From positions 1 to 64,000 of the forward strand of contig JAUNIX010000011.1 in assembly GCA_030523275.1 (NCBI GenBank): DNA of 64,000 nucleotides, in the 5' to 3' direction. Below the pieces are notes generated by a model. That model had not been told where the DNA came from. It did no database searches and saw nothing but the letters and a program-made list of their open reading frames with translations. Below, in pieces: positions 42,669 to 51,793 of the stretch. Each line of letters begins with the position of its first letter. Position 1 is the first letter of the stretch. Source of the DNA: Lachnospiraceae bacterium. GTDB lineage: Bacteria > Bacillota > Clostridia > Lachnospirales > Lachnospiraceae. Made by a program: the position numbers and the translations under genes.

Positions 42669-44165
42669 ATGGAATTTGTGAGAAACTTTCCTTTTATCGG
42701 CATCTTTCTTTGTATGTCGACCGGAGTGATCAATTCGATTCTGGTTGGTAAATGGGCAAAAAGAGTATCCTTTACTGTGATCACAGGAAATTTGTTGATG
42801 TCGATAGCGGTCCTGATCTATGTATGCCAAACGAATCAAAGCTATGTGTATGTGATGGGACACCATCCGGCACCATGGGGAAATGAGATTCGCTTGGGAA
42901 TTTTAGAAGCGGCATTTGCGACGTTTTTTTGTTTGATTATGTTGCTGTCTGTTTTGGGTGGTGTCAAAAGGTTAGAAGAGGATATTTCCGAAAAGCGATC
43001 AAATTTATTTTATGTAATGGTAAATTTATTGATGGCGGCAATCTTAGCTCTGACTTATACAAATGATTTGTTTACGGCTTACGTGTTTGTAGAAATTATG
43101 ACGATTGGAGCTTGCGGAATTATTGTCATTCGTGGCGAAGGGCGTTCCTTGCTGGCTTCTGTAAAATATATGATTATGAGTTTGTTGGGGTCTGGTTTGA
43201 TTTTGATTGGTCTTACTTTGATCTATGATCTTACCGGGCATTTACTGATGTCGAATATTCAGCAGGCTGCAGCGGAGTTGGTAAAGAATGGACAGTATCA
43301 GGTGCCGTTTACATCCGCAATTGCTCTGATTTCTGTTGGACTTGCCATGAAAAGCGCATTATTTCCGTTTCACTCCTGGTTACCAGATGCGTATACTTAT
43401 GCAACTTCTACATCAAGTGCGATTTTATCGAGTTTAGTGTCAAAAGCTTACATATTTTTATTAATTAAAATTTATTACCGAGTCATTGGATTGGAAATCA
43501 TATTTCAAAATAAAATATTAAATGTTCTCTTTTTCTTTGGTATTTTGGGGATGATCATCGGATCATTAAGCGCGATCATGCAGGATGATTTAAAAAAGAT
43601 GATCGCGTATTCAAGCGTGGCGCAGATTGGTTATATTTATATGGGTATCGGATTAGGAACAGAGGCTGGGATGTTGGCAGCCGTGTTTCATATCATGTCT
43701 CATGCTGCATCAAAATCAATGATGTTTATATCGGCATCTGGGTTATCTCAGGTATCGGGCCGCAGTTGCCGATTCCAGAAATTGATCGGTGCAGCACATC
43801 GAAACAAAATTGCCGGGTTTGCATTTTTATTTGGAGCGTTTTCGATGGTGGGCATTCCGATGACGGCGGGATATATTTCAAAAGTCTATTTCTCGCAGGC
43901 CGCGATTCAGACTCCTTCCCAAATGAAGATGATTGTGACGGTCGTAACCCTTGGAATCAGTACCATTTTAAATGCAGTATATTTTATCCGTGCTGTGATT
44001 GTTATTTACAGACCAACAGAGGAAACAAAGAATACGCACAGATTTCGCACAGATTTTCGAATGTCGGCAGTCTTACTCTGTTTTGTTGCTACCAATCTAT
44101 TTTTGGGAATGCATTCAGACGCAGTGATCGATTTATTAAGAACTGGATTAGGTATGTTTGATTAG
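42669..44165 (+). CDS. MrpD/NuoN-like proton-translocating antiporter subunit 1
   Basis: This 498-residue protein with about 14 helices is a NuoL/M/N-type subunit. It keeps the key buried charges: glutamate in FVEIMTIGACG, lysine in MKSALFPFHSWLPDAYTYA and the second lysine in SSLVSKAYIFLL. It begins directly after the mrpC stop. It should form one ion channel of the complex. Confidence 0.9.
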   Translation: MEFVRNFPFIGIFLCMSTGVINSILVGKWAKRVSFTVITGNLLMSIAVLIYVCQTNQSYVYVMGHHPAPWGNEIRLGILEAAFATFFCLIMLLSVLGGVKRLEEDISEKRSNLFYVMVNLLMAAILALTYTNDLFTAYVFVEIMTIGACGIIVIRGEGRSLLASVKYMIMSLLGSGLILIGLTLIYDLTGHLLMSNIQQAAAELVKNGQYQVPFTSAIALISVGLAMKSALFPFHSWLPDAYTYATSTSSAILSSLVSKAYIFLLIKIYYRVIGLEIIFQNKILNVLFFFGILGMIIGSLSAIMQDDLKKMIAYSSVAQIGYIYMGIGLGTEAGMLAAVFHIMSHAASKSMMFISASGLSQVSGRSCRFQKLIGAAHRNKIAGFAFLFGAFSMVGIPMTAGYISKVYFSQAAIQTPSQMKMIVTVVTLGISTILNAVYFIRAVIVIYRPTEETKNTHRFRTDFRMSAVLLCFVATNLFLGMHSDAVIDLLRTGLGMFD

Positions 44166-44177
44166 GAGGGAAGTACT

Positions 44178-45650
44178 ATGAACAATTGGATAATTCTGAC
44201 ACCTATATTACTTCCTATACTGGCGGGAATGATAATATCAGTGATCCCGATATTTCAAAAAAGAACAATCAGGGATGCCTGTATGATGCTGGGTTTGATC
44301 ATTGAATGTGTGATAGTTTTTATTTGTACAAGTAAAACAGGATACAATCTTACACTGTTTACTTTGGTAGACCAGATTCCAGTTTGTTTTCAAATTGATG
44401 AATTATCGGTACTCTTCAGTATGCTGATTGCTGTGATATGGCTATTGGCTGGTTTATTTTCATTAGAATACATGAAACATGAGGGAGATGAGCGGCGTTA
44501 TGATACCTTTTATCTGATCGCAGAAGGCGTATTGGTAGGATTGAGCTATGCTGGTAATTTGCTCACATTATATCTATGTTTTGAGTGTATGACATTGTTA
44601 ACAATGCCGTTAGTACTTCATTCAAAAACAAAAGAAGCGGTAAGGGCAGCAAGAAAATATATGTTTTATTCTATTTTTGGTGCTTCAGCTTCGTTAGGAG
44701 GCATTTGTATTTTAGCAGTTTATGCGCCTTCGATTACCTTTACTGCGGGAGGAGTTTTTACGGCAGAAACGTTTTACGTACATGAATCGCTGTATCTGAT
44801 TGCGGCGGCAATCATGATTGTGGGATTTTGTGGAAAGGCAGGAATCTTCCCATTACACGGGTGGTTGCCAACGGCTCACCCACAGGCTCCATCACCGGCA
44901 AGTGCGGTGATGTCGGGTGTCATCACCAAAATGGGTGTTTTATCCAGTATGCGAACAGCATTTTATATTTTCGGTGCGGAGTTTTTACGAGGAACCTGGG
45001 TACAAACTTTATGGATGTCTTTGGCTTTGATCACGATATTTTTAGGTTCTATGATGGCGTACAAAGAGCCATTAATGAAGCGAAGATTTGCTTATTCAAC
45101 GGTCAGTCAGGTATCTTATATTTTATTGGGATTATCGACGATGACGGTCGAAGGAATGACAGGAGGTCTGCTCCACATTGTGTTCCATGCTGTCTGTAAA
45201 ACGACATTATTCCTGATGTCTGGTGCGGTGATTTATTATTCTGGAAAAACAAAGGTAATAGAATTGGAAGGGATAGGAAAGCAAATGCCGTCAGTTATGA
45301 TCTGTTATACGTTAGCTTCTGTGGCGTTGGTTGGTATTCCGCCAACGAGTGCTTTTGTCAGTAAAGAGCTTTTGGCACATGGGGTGATGGAAACGGGAAT
45401 GAACGTATTCTTTTGGCTAGGACCAGTTGTTTTGCTGATCAGTGCGGTTTTGACTGCAGGGTATCTGCTTACGATAGCAATTGATGGATTTTATCCGCAA
45501 AATATCAATGCACAATCATTAAAACGCTATCAGGTAAATTGGAAGATTCGTCTGCCAATGTGGATACTTGCGGCATTGTCGATATTAACTGGTGTATGGC
45601 CAAAACCATTGATCGAGCTTGCTGGTCAGATTTCCAGTATGCTACTATGA
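44178..45650 (+). CDS. MrpD/NuoM-like proton-translocating antiporter subunit 2
   Basis: This 490-residue NuoL/M/N-type subunit has glutamate in LYLCFECMTLLT, the first lysine in CGKAGIFPLHGWLPTAHPQAP and the second in VITKMGVLSSMR, so the ion-conducting residues are intact. AGGAGGGAAG precedes the start. It is the second of four tandem subunits of this class, related to but clearly diverged from its neighbours. Confidence 0.9.
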   Translation: MNNWIILTPILLPILAGMIISVIPIFQKRTIRDACMMLGLIIECVIVFICTSKTGYNLTLFTLVDQIPVCFQIDELSVLFSMLIAVIWLLAGLFSLEYMKHEGDERRYDTFYLIAEGVLVGLSYAGNLLTLYLCFECMTLLTMPLVLHSKTKEAVRAARKYMFYSIFGASASLGGICILAVYAPSITFTAGGVFTAETFYVHESLYLIAAAIMIVGFCGKAGIFPLHGWLPTAHPQAPSPASAVMSGVITKMGVLSSMRTAFYIFGAEFLRGTWVQTLWMSLALITIFLGSMMAYKEPLMKRRFAYSTVSQVSYILLGLSTMTVEGMTGGLLHIVFHAVCKTTLFLMSGAVIYYSGKTKVIELEGIGKQMPSVMICYTLASVALVGIPPTSAFVSKELLAHGVMETGMNVFFWLGPVVLLISAVLTAGYLLTIAIDGFYPQNINAQSLKRYQVNWKIRLPMWILAALSILTGVWPKPLIELAGQISSMLL

Positions 45651-45678
45651 GGCCCTGCGAAGCCGGAAAGGAGAAAAA

Positions 45679-47148
45679 ATGAATGCCTGGACATTATTAA
45701 TTCCAATTTTACTTCCGATCATTGGCGGTGGATGTCTGTACTTTTTCCCAGTTAAAAATGAAAAAGTTCAAAAAACGTATATTATGAGCCTTGTGATTCT
45801 GAACTCACTGATTGTGTATACAATGTTGATTTTAGGAGTGGAGGGTACTTGTCGTGCCCTTACCATGGCACATGATCTGACCATACATTTTCATATTGAT
45901 GGATTTTCAAAAGTATTTGCTGGCATCATCGCTGGATTGTGGCCCTTAGCAACTTTATATGCTTTTGAGTATATGAAACATGAAGAAAGGAACAAACTGT
46001 TTTTTTCTTTTTACACGATTACCTATGGGGTTTGTATCGGTATTGCATTTGCGGCAAACTTAATGACACTGTATATGTTTTATGAATTGTTGACATTGTC
46101 TACGCTTACTCTGGTCATCCATAAATTGGATCAGCCCTCTATTGTGGCAGCAAGGAAATATATGGTGTATTCCTTTGCGGGAGCAGCATTTGCATTTATT
46201 GGTTTTATGTTTCTTCTCCACTATGGAACAACGACAGACTTTGTTTATGGTGGAGTCCTGGATATGACAAAAGTATCTGGACAGGAAGATATATTATTGT
46301 TTATTTTTGTCATTGCAGTGCTCGGATTTGGAGTAAAAGCCGCTATTTTTCCATTTCATGGCTGGTTACCGACAGCGTCGGTGGCACCGACTCCGGTAAC
46401 AGCATTGCTTCATGCAGTCGCAGTGGTAAAAGCGGGGGCTTTTGCAATTATACGAATTACGTATTATAGTTTTGGAACAGATTTTTTAAGAGGAACTTGG
46501 GCGCAAACGACGATTATGTTTTTTGCGATTGTTACGATTTTATTTGCATCTTCAAGGGCGGTAAAAGAGATTCATTTAAAACGCAGGCTTGCTTATTCGA
46601 CGATCAGCAATTTATCTTATATTGTTTTTAGTGCTTCTATTATGACGCCATATGGTCTTGAAGGTAGTATGGCACATATGGTTACGCATGCAGTCATGAA
46701 GATTACATTATTTTTCTGTGCCGGGGCAATTATGCATCAGACAGGGAAAGAATATATTTATGAGTTAAAAGGAATTGGAAAATCTATGCCATTTATCATG
46801 ACATGTTTTACAATCGGCTCGGCAGCCGTTATGGGTGTGCCGATGCTTTGTGGTTTTGTGAGTAAATGGACAATTATAACGGCGGCTGTAAAAAGTCAGA
46901 ATCCATATGCTTTTATCGGAATTGCAGCAATTTTATTTTCTGCGTTTCTGACGGCTGTTTATTTATTCTCGATTGTGGTAAAGGCATTTTTCCGTACAGA
47001 AAAGTTACAAGATCCTGTGGAAAATCAAGATCCGAACTGGTATATGAAAGTACCTATTTGTCTGTTGACAGGTATACTTGTCGTAATCGGTGTTTATTCT
47101 GGTCCATTGATGAGATTTTTGGGAAATATTGCATTTGGAAGGATATAG
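45679..47148 (+). CDS. MrpD/NuoM-like proton-translocating antiporter subunit 3
   Basis: This 489-residue subunit has glutamate in MFYELLTLSTLT, lysine in GVKAAIFPFHGWLPTASVAPTP and the second lysine in AVVKAGAFAIIR, all intact. The start at 45679 follows AAAGGAG; the longer frame from 45619 overlaps the previous gene. It resembles subunit 2 more than subunit 1, consistent with tandem duplication. Confidence 0.9.
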   Translation: MNAWTLLIPILLPIIGGGCLYFFPVKNEKVQKTYIMSLVILNSLIVYTMLILGVEGTCRALTMAHDLTIHFHIDGFSKVFAGIIAGLWPLATLYAFEYMKHEERNKLFFSFYTITYGVCIGIAFAANLMTLYMFYELLTLSTLTLVIHKLDQPSIVAARKYMVYSFAGAAFAFIGFMFLLHYGTTTDFVYGGVLDMTKVSGQEDILLFIFVIAVLGFGVKAAIFPFHGWLPTASVAPTPVTALLHAVAVVKAGAFAIIRITYYSFGTDFLRGTWAQTTIMFFAIVTILFASSRAVKEIHLKRRLAYSTISNLSYIVFSASIMTPYGLEGSMAHMVTHAVMKITLFFCAGAIMHQTGKEYIYELKGIGKSMPFIMTCFTIGSAAVMGVPMLCGFVSKWTIITAAVKSQNPYAFIGIAAILFSAFLTAVYLFSIVVKAFFRTEKLQDPVENQDPNWYMKVPICLLTGILVVIGVYSGPLMRFLGNIAFGRI

Positions 47149-47161
47149 GGAGGTGAGAGAT

Positions 47162-48562
47162 ATGAATGTAACATGGAGTAGCATTTGTGGCGAAGGACTT
47201 TCGTTTTCCTTTGACTTTCCGGTGATCATTTTTTCATGTGTGATTCTGGCAGCAGGTGTCTGGCACATGCTTTATGCTCAAAAAAAGACAGTGACAAAAT
47301 TTGCAACAATCGGGATGATCCTTGCGAGTGTGGGTATTTACAGCGCAAAAGATTTATTTACATTTTATGTGTGTTTTGAACTGGCGGGATTTTTATCCTG
47401 GTTTTGTTTGGTGGATGAACAAGATGGCAAAGAAGCAGAAGTGGGCAAAAATTATCTTGGCTGGTTAGTCATTACAGGAATGATCATGACGCTGGGAATG
47501 TTTTTTCTTTCTCATTATGCAAATACGCTCGATTATGCAAAATTGTCATCTGGACATATTACCGAAGGAAGATGGATCTATGTTGTAGCAGGGTGCTATT
47601 TTGTCGGTTATGGATGTCGATGTGCACTTGCGCTTTTGCATCCATGGATCGATACTGTTTATGAAAAAGTATCGATTTCTTATGGATATTTCCTCTCTGT
47701 TTTGTTATTACCGGGAGGATTTTGGGGATTATATCGCTTGACCTCCTCTTTGTTTTATCATTATGAGCAGTGGGAGCAGGTTTTAATGCTTTTTGGGGGT
47801 TTGACAGTGGTACTCGGACTCGTAAAAAGTATGATGAATTCAGAGATAAAACTCGCCTTAGGATATGTTTCCATGGCAGAAATGGGCTGGCTGGTTTGGG
47901 TTTCTCTTTTCTTAGACGAGAAAATGTTAGTGATTGAAATGATGTTATATTTTCTATTCGTAGGGGCGATTTTTATTGCAATTTATCAGAAAAGTCAGAA
48001 CATTCTTAAAATGTCTGTGTTCGTGATGATTGTACAAATCTTATTGGCCCTATGGGTAGGCAGATGGTTTTGGAATTTGATCATGGGAGCTGCACTGATA
48101 GGTGTTGGTCTGCAGCTTTTGTGTACATTATCTGGCAAAGAAGGATGGGGAGCGAAGCTGGATATGAGGTGGTGTTCTTTGGAACGTCTGGTTTATATAC
48201 CTGTTCTATGTAAGGCATTTCCGTTTTTATTTGGTGTCATATTTCGTGTGCTCGATCAGTTTCCGGACGGAATTGTCGCCTTTTTGAGAAGGACGATTTA
48301 TCAAGATTCTAAACAAAGAGTCTGGGATAAGGTTGGAACGCCATTTACGTATGTACTGGGAGTTGTATTCGATGAGATTGCCCATATGTTGAATAAGACA
48401 CTTTTGCGAAGACATCCGATTCAAAAATCGTTCGTCAATGGAATTGCGGTTGCAAAAAAAGAAGGAATTTTAACGGTCAATATGATTATCAAAAGTTTGT
48501 CATTTGGTTTGATGTTATTCTGTATCGGACTTTGCATTACTTTGATTTATCTTATGTATTAA
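47162..48562 (+). CDS. Divergent NuoL/M/N-like subunit 4, key lysines lost
   Basis: This 466-residue polytopic protein has the NuoM-like layout, including FYVCFELAGFLSWF for the helix-5 glutamate. At the helix-7 lysine it reads GYGCRCALALLHPWID (Arg in place of Lys), and the helix-8 lysine region reads LSVLLLPGGFWGLYR with no lysine. It probably has a structural role or altered ion coupling. GGGAGGTGAG precedes ATG 47162. A strong terminator ends the operon. Confidence 0.8.
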   Translation: MNVTWSSICGEGLSFSFDFPVIIFSCVILAAGVWHMLYAQKKTVTKFATIGMILASVGIYSAKDLFTFYVCFELAGFLSWFCLVDEQDGKEAEVGKNYLGWLVITGMIMTLGMFFLSHYANTLDYAKLSSGHITEGRWIYVVAGCYFVGYGCRCALALLHPWIDTVYEKVSISYGYFLSVLLLPGGFWGLYRLTSSLFYHYEQWEQVLMLFGGLTVVLGLVKSMMNSEIKLALGYVSMAEMGWLVWVSLFLDEKMLVIEMMLYFLFVGAIFIAIYQKSQNILKMSVFVMIVQILLALWVGRWFWNLIMGAALIGVGLQLLCTLSGKEGWGAKLDMRWCSLERLVYIPVLCKAFPFLFGVIFRVLDQFPDGIVAFLRRTIYQDSKQRVWDKVGTPFTYVLGVVFDEIAHMLNKTLLRRHPIQKSFVNGIAVAKKEGILTVNMIIKSLSFGLMLFCIGLCITLIYLMY

Positions 48563-48563
48563 C

Positions 48564-48595
48564 AATGCGAGGGTGTTTGGAAGCTCCCTCGCATT
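48564..48595 (+). terminator. Terminator of the antiporter operon
   Basis: A perfect 10-bp stem AATGCGAGGG/CCCTCGCATT has a 12-base loop and starts one base after the last stop. Confidence 0.8.
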
Positions 48596-48641
48596 ATCTA
48601 CGCAAACCAACAAAACTAGCAAAGTATATTTTGTCGGATGC

Positions 48642-49385
48642 TTAATGTTGTTCTAATTTTTCAATGATCATCTTTTTGTAAGCAAGAAATTCTTTTGTCA
48701 GATTAAAATCTTTTCTCCGTGGTTTTGGCTCTTTGATAATAATTTCATCGGTAACCTGTCCCGGTGATCCGGTGAGCAGATAAATACGGTCAGAAAGTAA
48801 AATTGCTTCATCAATGTCATGAGTGATAAATAGAGTAGAAAGTTTGATTTCTTCCATGACTTCTAAATACCAACGATGGATTGCAGATTTTGTAATTGTA
48901 TCCAATGCACTAAAAGGTTCGTCTAATAAGGCAATGTCATTTGAGAACATGTAAGTACGCAAAAGGGCAGCGCGCTGGCGCATACCACCAGATAATTGAC
49001 TTGGATACTTTTTTTCTGTACCAGATAAGCCAAATTCCTTAAAATATGGGCGAACTTTTTCTCTTGCTTCCTTTTTCTTTGTTCCCTTGATGATCAAAGG
49101 AAGACTGACATTATCTTCTATCGTTCGATAAGGAAGCAAAAGGTCTTTTTGCAACATATAACTAATGTGTCCTGCCTGACCGGTAATATCCGTTCCATTT
49201 AATAGAATTTGTCCTTCTTCTGGTTTTAGCAGTCCGGAAATGACGTTAAACAATGTTGTTTTTCCAGAACCGCTGACACCTAAAAGGCTGACGATTTCGG
49301 TATCATGTAGCACGATAGAAATATCTTTTATGATTGTTCGCTGATCAAATTGTTTTGTAATGTGTTTTGTTCTTAATTTTGCCAT
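48642..49385 (-). CDS. thiZ: ABC transporter ATPase (ThiZ-like, SsuB/TauB family)
   Basis: This 247-residue ATPase has Walker A GVSGSGKTT, the signature LSGGMRQRAALLRT, Walker B ALLDEPFSALD and an H-loop ITHDIDEA. It powers the permease encoded at 50395. With the binding protein and permease it forms a ThiXYZ-type importer of the thiamine pyrimidine precursor (formylaminopyrimidine/HMP) under a TPP riboswitch. Its start overlaps the binding-protein stop by one base. It is the last gene of the unit. Confidence 0.9.
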   Translation of the reverse strand: MAKLRTKHITKQFDQRTIIKDISIVLHDTEIVSLLGVSGSGKTTLFNVISGLLKPEEGQILLNGTDITGQAGHISYMLQKDLLLPYRTIEDNVSLPLIIKGTKKKEAREKVRPYFKEFGLSGTEKKYPSQLSGGMRQRAALLRTYMFSNDIALLDEPFSALDTITKSAIHRWYLEVMEEIKLSTLFITHDIDEAILLSDRIYLLTGSPGQVTDEIIIKEPKPRRKDFNLTKEFLAYKKMIIEKLEQH

Positions 49386-50398
49386 TATTTTTGTTCCAGA
49401 TAATCGTTTGTGAATCCTACGTTTTCTTTTAAGGTTCCATCTACTAATTTCTTTTCATTTAACCAGTTGTAAAATTTATTCCAGCGTGCAGGATCAATGT
49501 ATCCCCAATTATCTGCATCTGCAATATACTGGTCTGCCATATATTTCTGACTTTCTTTCACTAATTTTTCATCCAATTCCGGTGCAGCTTTCAATAAGAT
49601 GTCAGCGGCTTTATCCGGATTTTTGATTGCATATTCATAGCCTTTTTTTGTTGCTGCAAGGAATGCTTTTGTTTCGTCTGGATGATCCTTTAAGAAGTCA
49701 TTATTTGCAACTAAAACAGGTGTATAATAGTCAAATGTGTCATTGATATCTCGAAAAGCAAAATAGTCATAGTCAAAATCGGCTACTTTTGCAGCAATAC
49801 CAGCCCAACCTTCATAAATCCAGATGGCATCAACGGATTTTGCTTTTAATGCACTAACTTCATCGGTAACGGTACTAGGGATCATCTTGATTTTTTCAGG
49901 ATTGCCACCGTCTGTTTTTACTACGTCTTTGATAATGGCTTTTTCAATATCCAAATCCCAAGTTGCATATTGTTTTCCTTCCATTCCTTTTGGACGATCG
50001 ATACCATCTCCTTTGCGGGAAATAATCCCGGAAGTGTTATGTTGTAAAATGGCAGCGACAGCGGTGATTGGCAAAGAATCTTCGCTGGCAAAGGTAGGGG
50101 CTAAACTATCCTGGAAAGATACACCAAACTGAGCTTTACCAGAACCGACCAGAGCTTCAGCACCATCATCTGGCGGCTGAACAATTTCTACATTAAAACC
50201 GGCTTCTTTATAATAACCATTTTCAATAGCGGTATAAAGCCCCGTATGATTGGTGTTCGGAGTCCAGTCTAATACAACAGTGATATCTGTCAATTGTTTG
50301 TTATCTGCTTCTTTTTTGGTATCAGAAGATCCGCCACAGGCAGTCAAACTAAAGATAAGAAGCAAAGTTAATATAATTGCGGTTACATTTTTTTTCAT
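49385..50398 (-). CDS. thiY: Pyrimidine-precursor-binding lipoprotein (ThiY-like, NMT1/THI5 family)
   Basis: This 337-residue extracytoplasmic lipoprotein has a signal peptide ending in the lipobox LTAC with lipidation at Cys21. The mature part starts with the NMT1/THI5-like VVLDWTPNTNHTGLY and includes GAEALVGSGKAQFGVSFQDSL, which line the pyrimidine pocket in the family. It delivers the HMP precursor to the permease. The start at 50398 overlaps the permease stop by four bases; an in-frame upstream start lies inside the permease gene and would misplace the signal peptide. Confidence 0.92.
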   Translation of the reverse strand: MKKNVTAIILTLLLIFSLTACGGSSDTKKEADNKQLTDITVVLDWTPNTNHTGLYTAIENGYYKEAGFNVEIVQPPDDGAEALVGSGKAQFGVSFQDSLAPTFASEDSLPITAVAAILQHNTSGIISRKGDGIDRPKGMEGKQYATWDLDIEKAIIKDVVKTDGGNPEKIKMIPSTVTDEVSALKAKSVDAIWIYEGWAGIAAKVADFDYDYFAFRDINDTFDYYTPVLVANNDFLKDHPDETKAFLAATKKGYEYAIKNPDKAADILLKAAPELDEKLVKESQKYMADQYIADADNWGYIDPARWNKFYNWLNEKKLVDGTLKENVGFTNDYLEQK

Positions 50399-51159
50399 TC
50401 TATATTCTCCCAAGGCATACATTTTTTTTGTAATACATCCACGATCCACATCAGGAATAAACTAATGGCGGAAATGAGGAAAATGACTGCAAACATTCGG
50501 TCAAAAGCAAATGCACTTTTAACCCTTGTCATGTAAACACCTAATCCGGAAAAACCTCCCAGCCATTCAGAGATAACTGCTCCGACAATAGAATAGGAAA
50601 CAGAAATTCTTAGGCTTGAAAAAAACTGGTTCATCGCACCAGGTAGTTTGATATGACAAAAAATTTGGATTTTTGTTGCTCCCATTGACCGCAACAAACG
50701 AATCATATCTGGATCGGCGGAGCGAAATCCTTCTAACAGGCCAATCGTAATTGGAAAGAAAGTAACAAGAATAATTAATACAATTTTAGGTGCCATTTCA
50801 TAACCAAGCCATAATACAAGTAATGGAGCAATGGCAACGGTTGGAATCGTCTGTGTAATGACAATCAATGGATACAAAGCCTTATAGATGGTTTCGAAAT
50901 GATCCATAAGTACAGCACAGAAAAATCCAATGATAACACCACTTAATAAGCCTAAAAATGCTTCCAAAATTGTTACTTTCGCATGATCTGCCAGTAAAGG
51001 AGCGTCTTTGATCAGTGCTCGTCCTACGGTAAGTGGGGATGGAAGCATAAAGCTTGGTACAAGTCCGACGGTAGAAACAATCTGCCATATAATAAGAATC
51101 AGGCAGATTGTAATGACAGAAGGAAGTTTACTGATGATGTTTTGTGACTTTCTTTTCAA
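50395..51159 (-). CDS. thiX: ABC transporter permease (ThiX-like)
   Basis: This 254-residue inner-membrane permease has about six helices and the EAA-type coupling loop (GFRSADPDMIRLLRSMGATK), which contacts the ATPase. Starting at a TTG codon, it overlaps the preceding thiamine-binding gene by 32 bases. Together with ThiY and ThiZ it imports the pyrimidine moiety of thiamine. The TTG has an imperfect ribosome site (GGAGATATA), so the exact start is tentative. Confidence 0.88.
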   Translation of the reverse strand: MKRKSQNIISKLPSVITICLILIIWQIVSTVGLVPSFMLPSPLTVGRALIKDAPLLADHAKVTILEAFLGLLSGVIIGFFCAVLMDHFETIYKALYPLIVITQTIPTVAIAPLLVLWLGYEMAPKIVLIILVTFFPITIGLLEGFRSADPDMIRLLRSMGATKIQIFCHIKLPGAMNQFFSSLRISVSYSIVGAVISEWLGGFSGLGVYMTRVKSAFAFDRMFAVIFLISAISLFLMWIVDVLQKKCMPWENIE

Positions 51160-51424
51160 TTGTTAATATATCTCCTTCCGGTTTATAGCTGACTTTTACA
51201 TAGGCGGCAACAGAAGGTGCGCCGGCTTTGATGGCAATATGCTGGCATTCTTTTACGATATCCATCAGTTCGTCATAGTCTCCCTCGATGGTTGTTTCAA
51301 ATGGTCCTACATAATAGTTATTTCCTGTGCTCTTAATATAAGCAATGACTTCATCAACGATACGTACTAATTCATCATCGTTTGGAGCTTCTGGTAATGT
51401 TTGAATTGCGACACTTGCGTTCAT
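51128..51424 (-). CDS. Thiamine-binding protein, YkoF/MTH1187 family
   Basis: This 98-residue single-domain protein of the thiamine-binding/MTH1187 family begins NASVAIQTLPEAPND and includes GPFETTIEGDYDELMDIVKEC. In Bacillus YkoF, two such domains bind thiamine or HMP. It is the first gene after the TPP riboswitch and probably a cytosolic pyrimidine or thiamine carrier or sensor. The start at 51424 follows AAAGGAG. Confidence 0.85.
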   Translation of the reverse strand: MNASVAIQTLPEAPNDDELVRIVDEVIAYIKSTGNNYYVGPFETTIEGDYDELMDIVKECQHIAIKAGAPSVAAYVKVSYKPEGDILTIEKKVTKHHQ

Positions 51425-51527
51425 AAATAATCTCCTTTCATTTTGCATCTAATGGTATCCGGTGCTGAGCGTTTATGCTGTGAAAAAAACTTTCGTGTAT
51501 TTGTATGGTGAGTTTTTTCCTATAACA

Positions 51528-51555
51528 TAAAACCCCTGCCATAGGCAGGGGCTTG
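51528..51555 (-). terminator. Expression-platform terminator of the TPP riboswitch
   Basis: On the minus strand, AAGCCCCTGCC and GGCAGGGGTT pair around TAT and are followed by TTATG. It lies directly after the aptamer and should end transcription when TPP is bound. Confidence 0.85.
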
Positions 51556-51572
51556 TGAAATACTTATCAATA

Positions 51573-51652
51573 TTCCCTACGCTGGCATTATCCAGATCAG
51601 GTTTAGGGTCTAAGGAAATACCTTACTCTCAGCCAAAATGGCTCCCCGTTAT
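51573..51652 (-). promoter_or_regulatory. TPP riboswitch (THI element)
   Basis: On the minus strand the conserved parts appear in order: ACGGGGAGCC, GGCTGAGA, GACCC, then AACCTGATCTGGATAATGCC and AGCGTAGGGA. This is a canonical thiamine-pyrophosphate aptamer that controls the ThiXYZ-type genes. The rest of the 345-bp gap 51449-51793 holds its terminator, its promoter and the HAD-gene terminator. Confidence 0.96.
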
Positions 51653-51659
51653 TATGTTA

Positions 51660-51688
51660 AGCATACTATCGAAGCGATACACTGTCAA
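51660..51688 (-). promoter_or_regulatory. Promoter of the TPP-riboswitch transcript
   Basis: On the minus strand TTGACA and TATGCT are separated by 17 bases, just upstream of the riboswitch. Confidence 0.75.
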
Positions 51689-51700
51689 GAGTATAATGAA

Positions 51701-51753
51701 AAAATGCCGGACGAAAAGCTTGGGGAACCCCAAAAGTTCGTACGACATTTTTC
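51701..51753 (-). terminator. Terminator after the HAD phosphatase gene
   Basis: A long imperfect hairpin centred on the palindrome TTGGGGAACCCCAA, with outer arms AAATG...CATTT, has a T-run on the minus strand. It lies 40 bp after the HAD gene. Confidence 0.7.
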
Positions 51754-51793
51754 TTTATGTGGTTTACATAAAGAGGAATACTATGGTAGTTTT

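Noticed and set aside
43766-44161. 131-codon frame inside antiporter subunit 1 and similar overlapping frames in the antiporter genes
   Set aside because: Out-of-frame shadows of well-supported membrane-protein genes, with Cys/Tyr/Arg-rich composition and no ribosome site.
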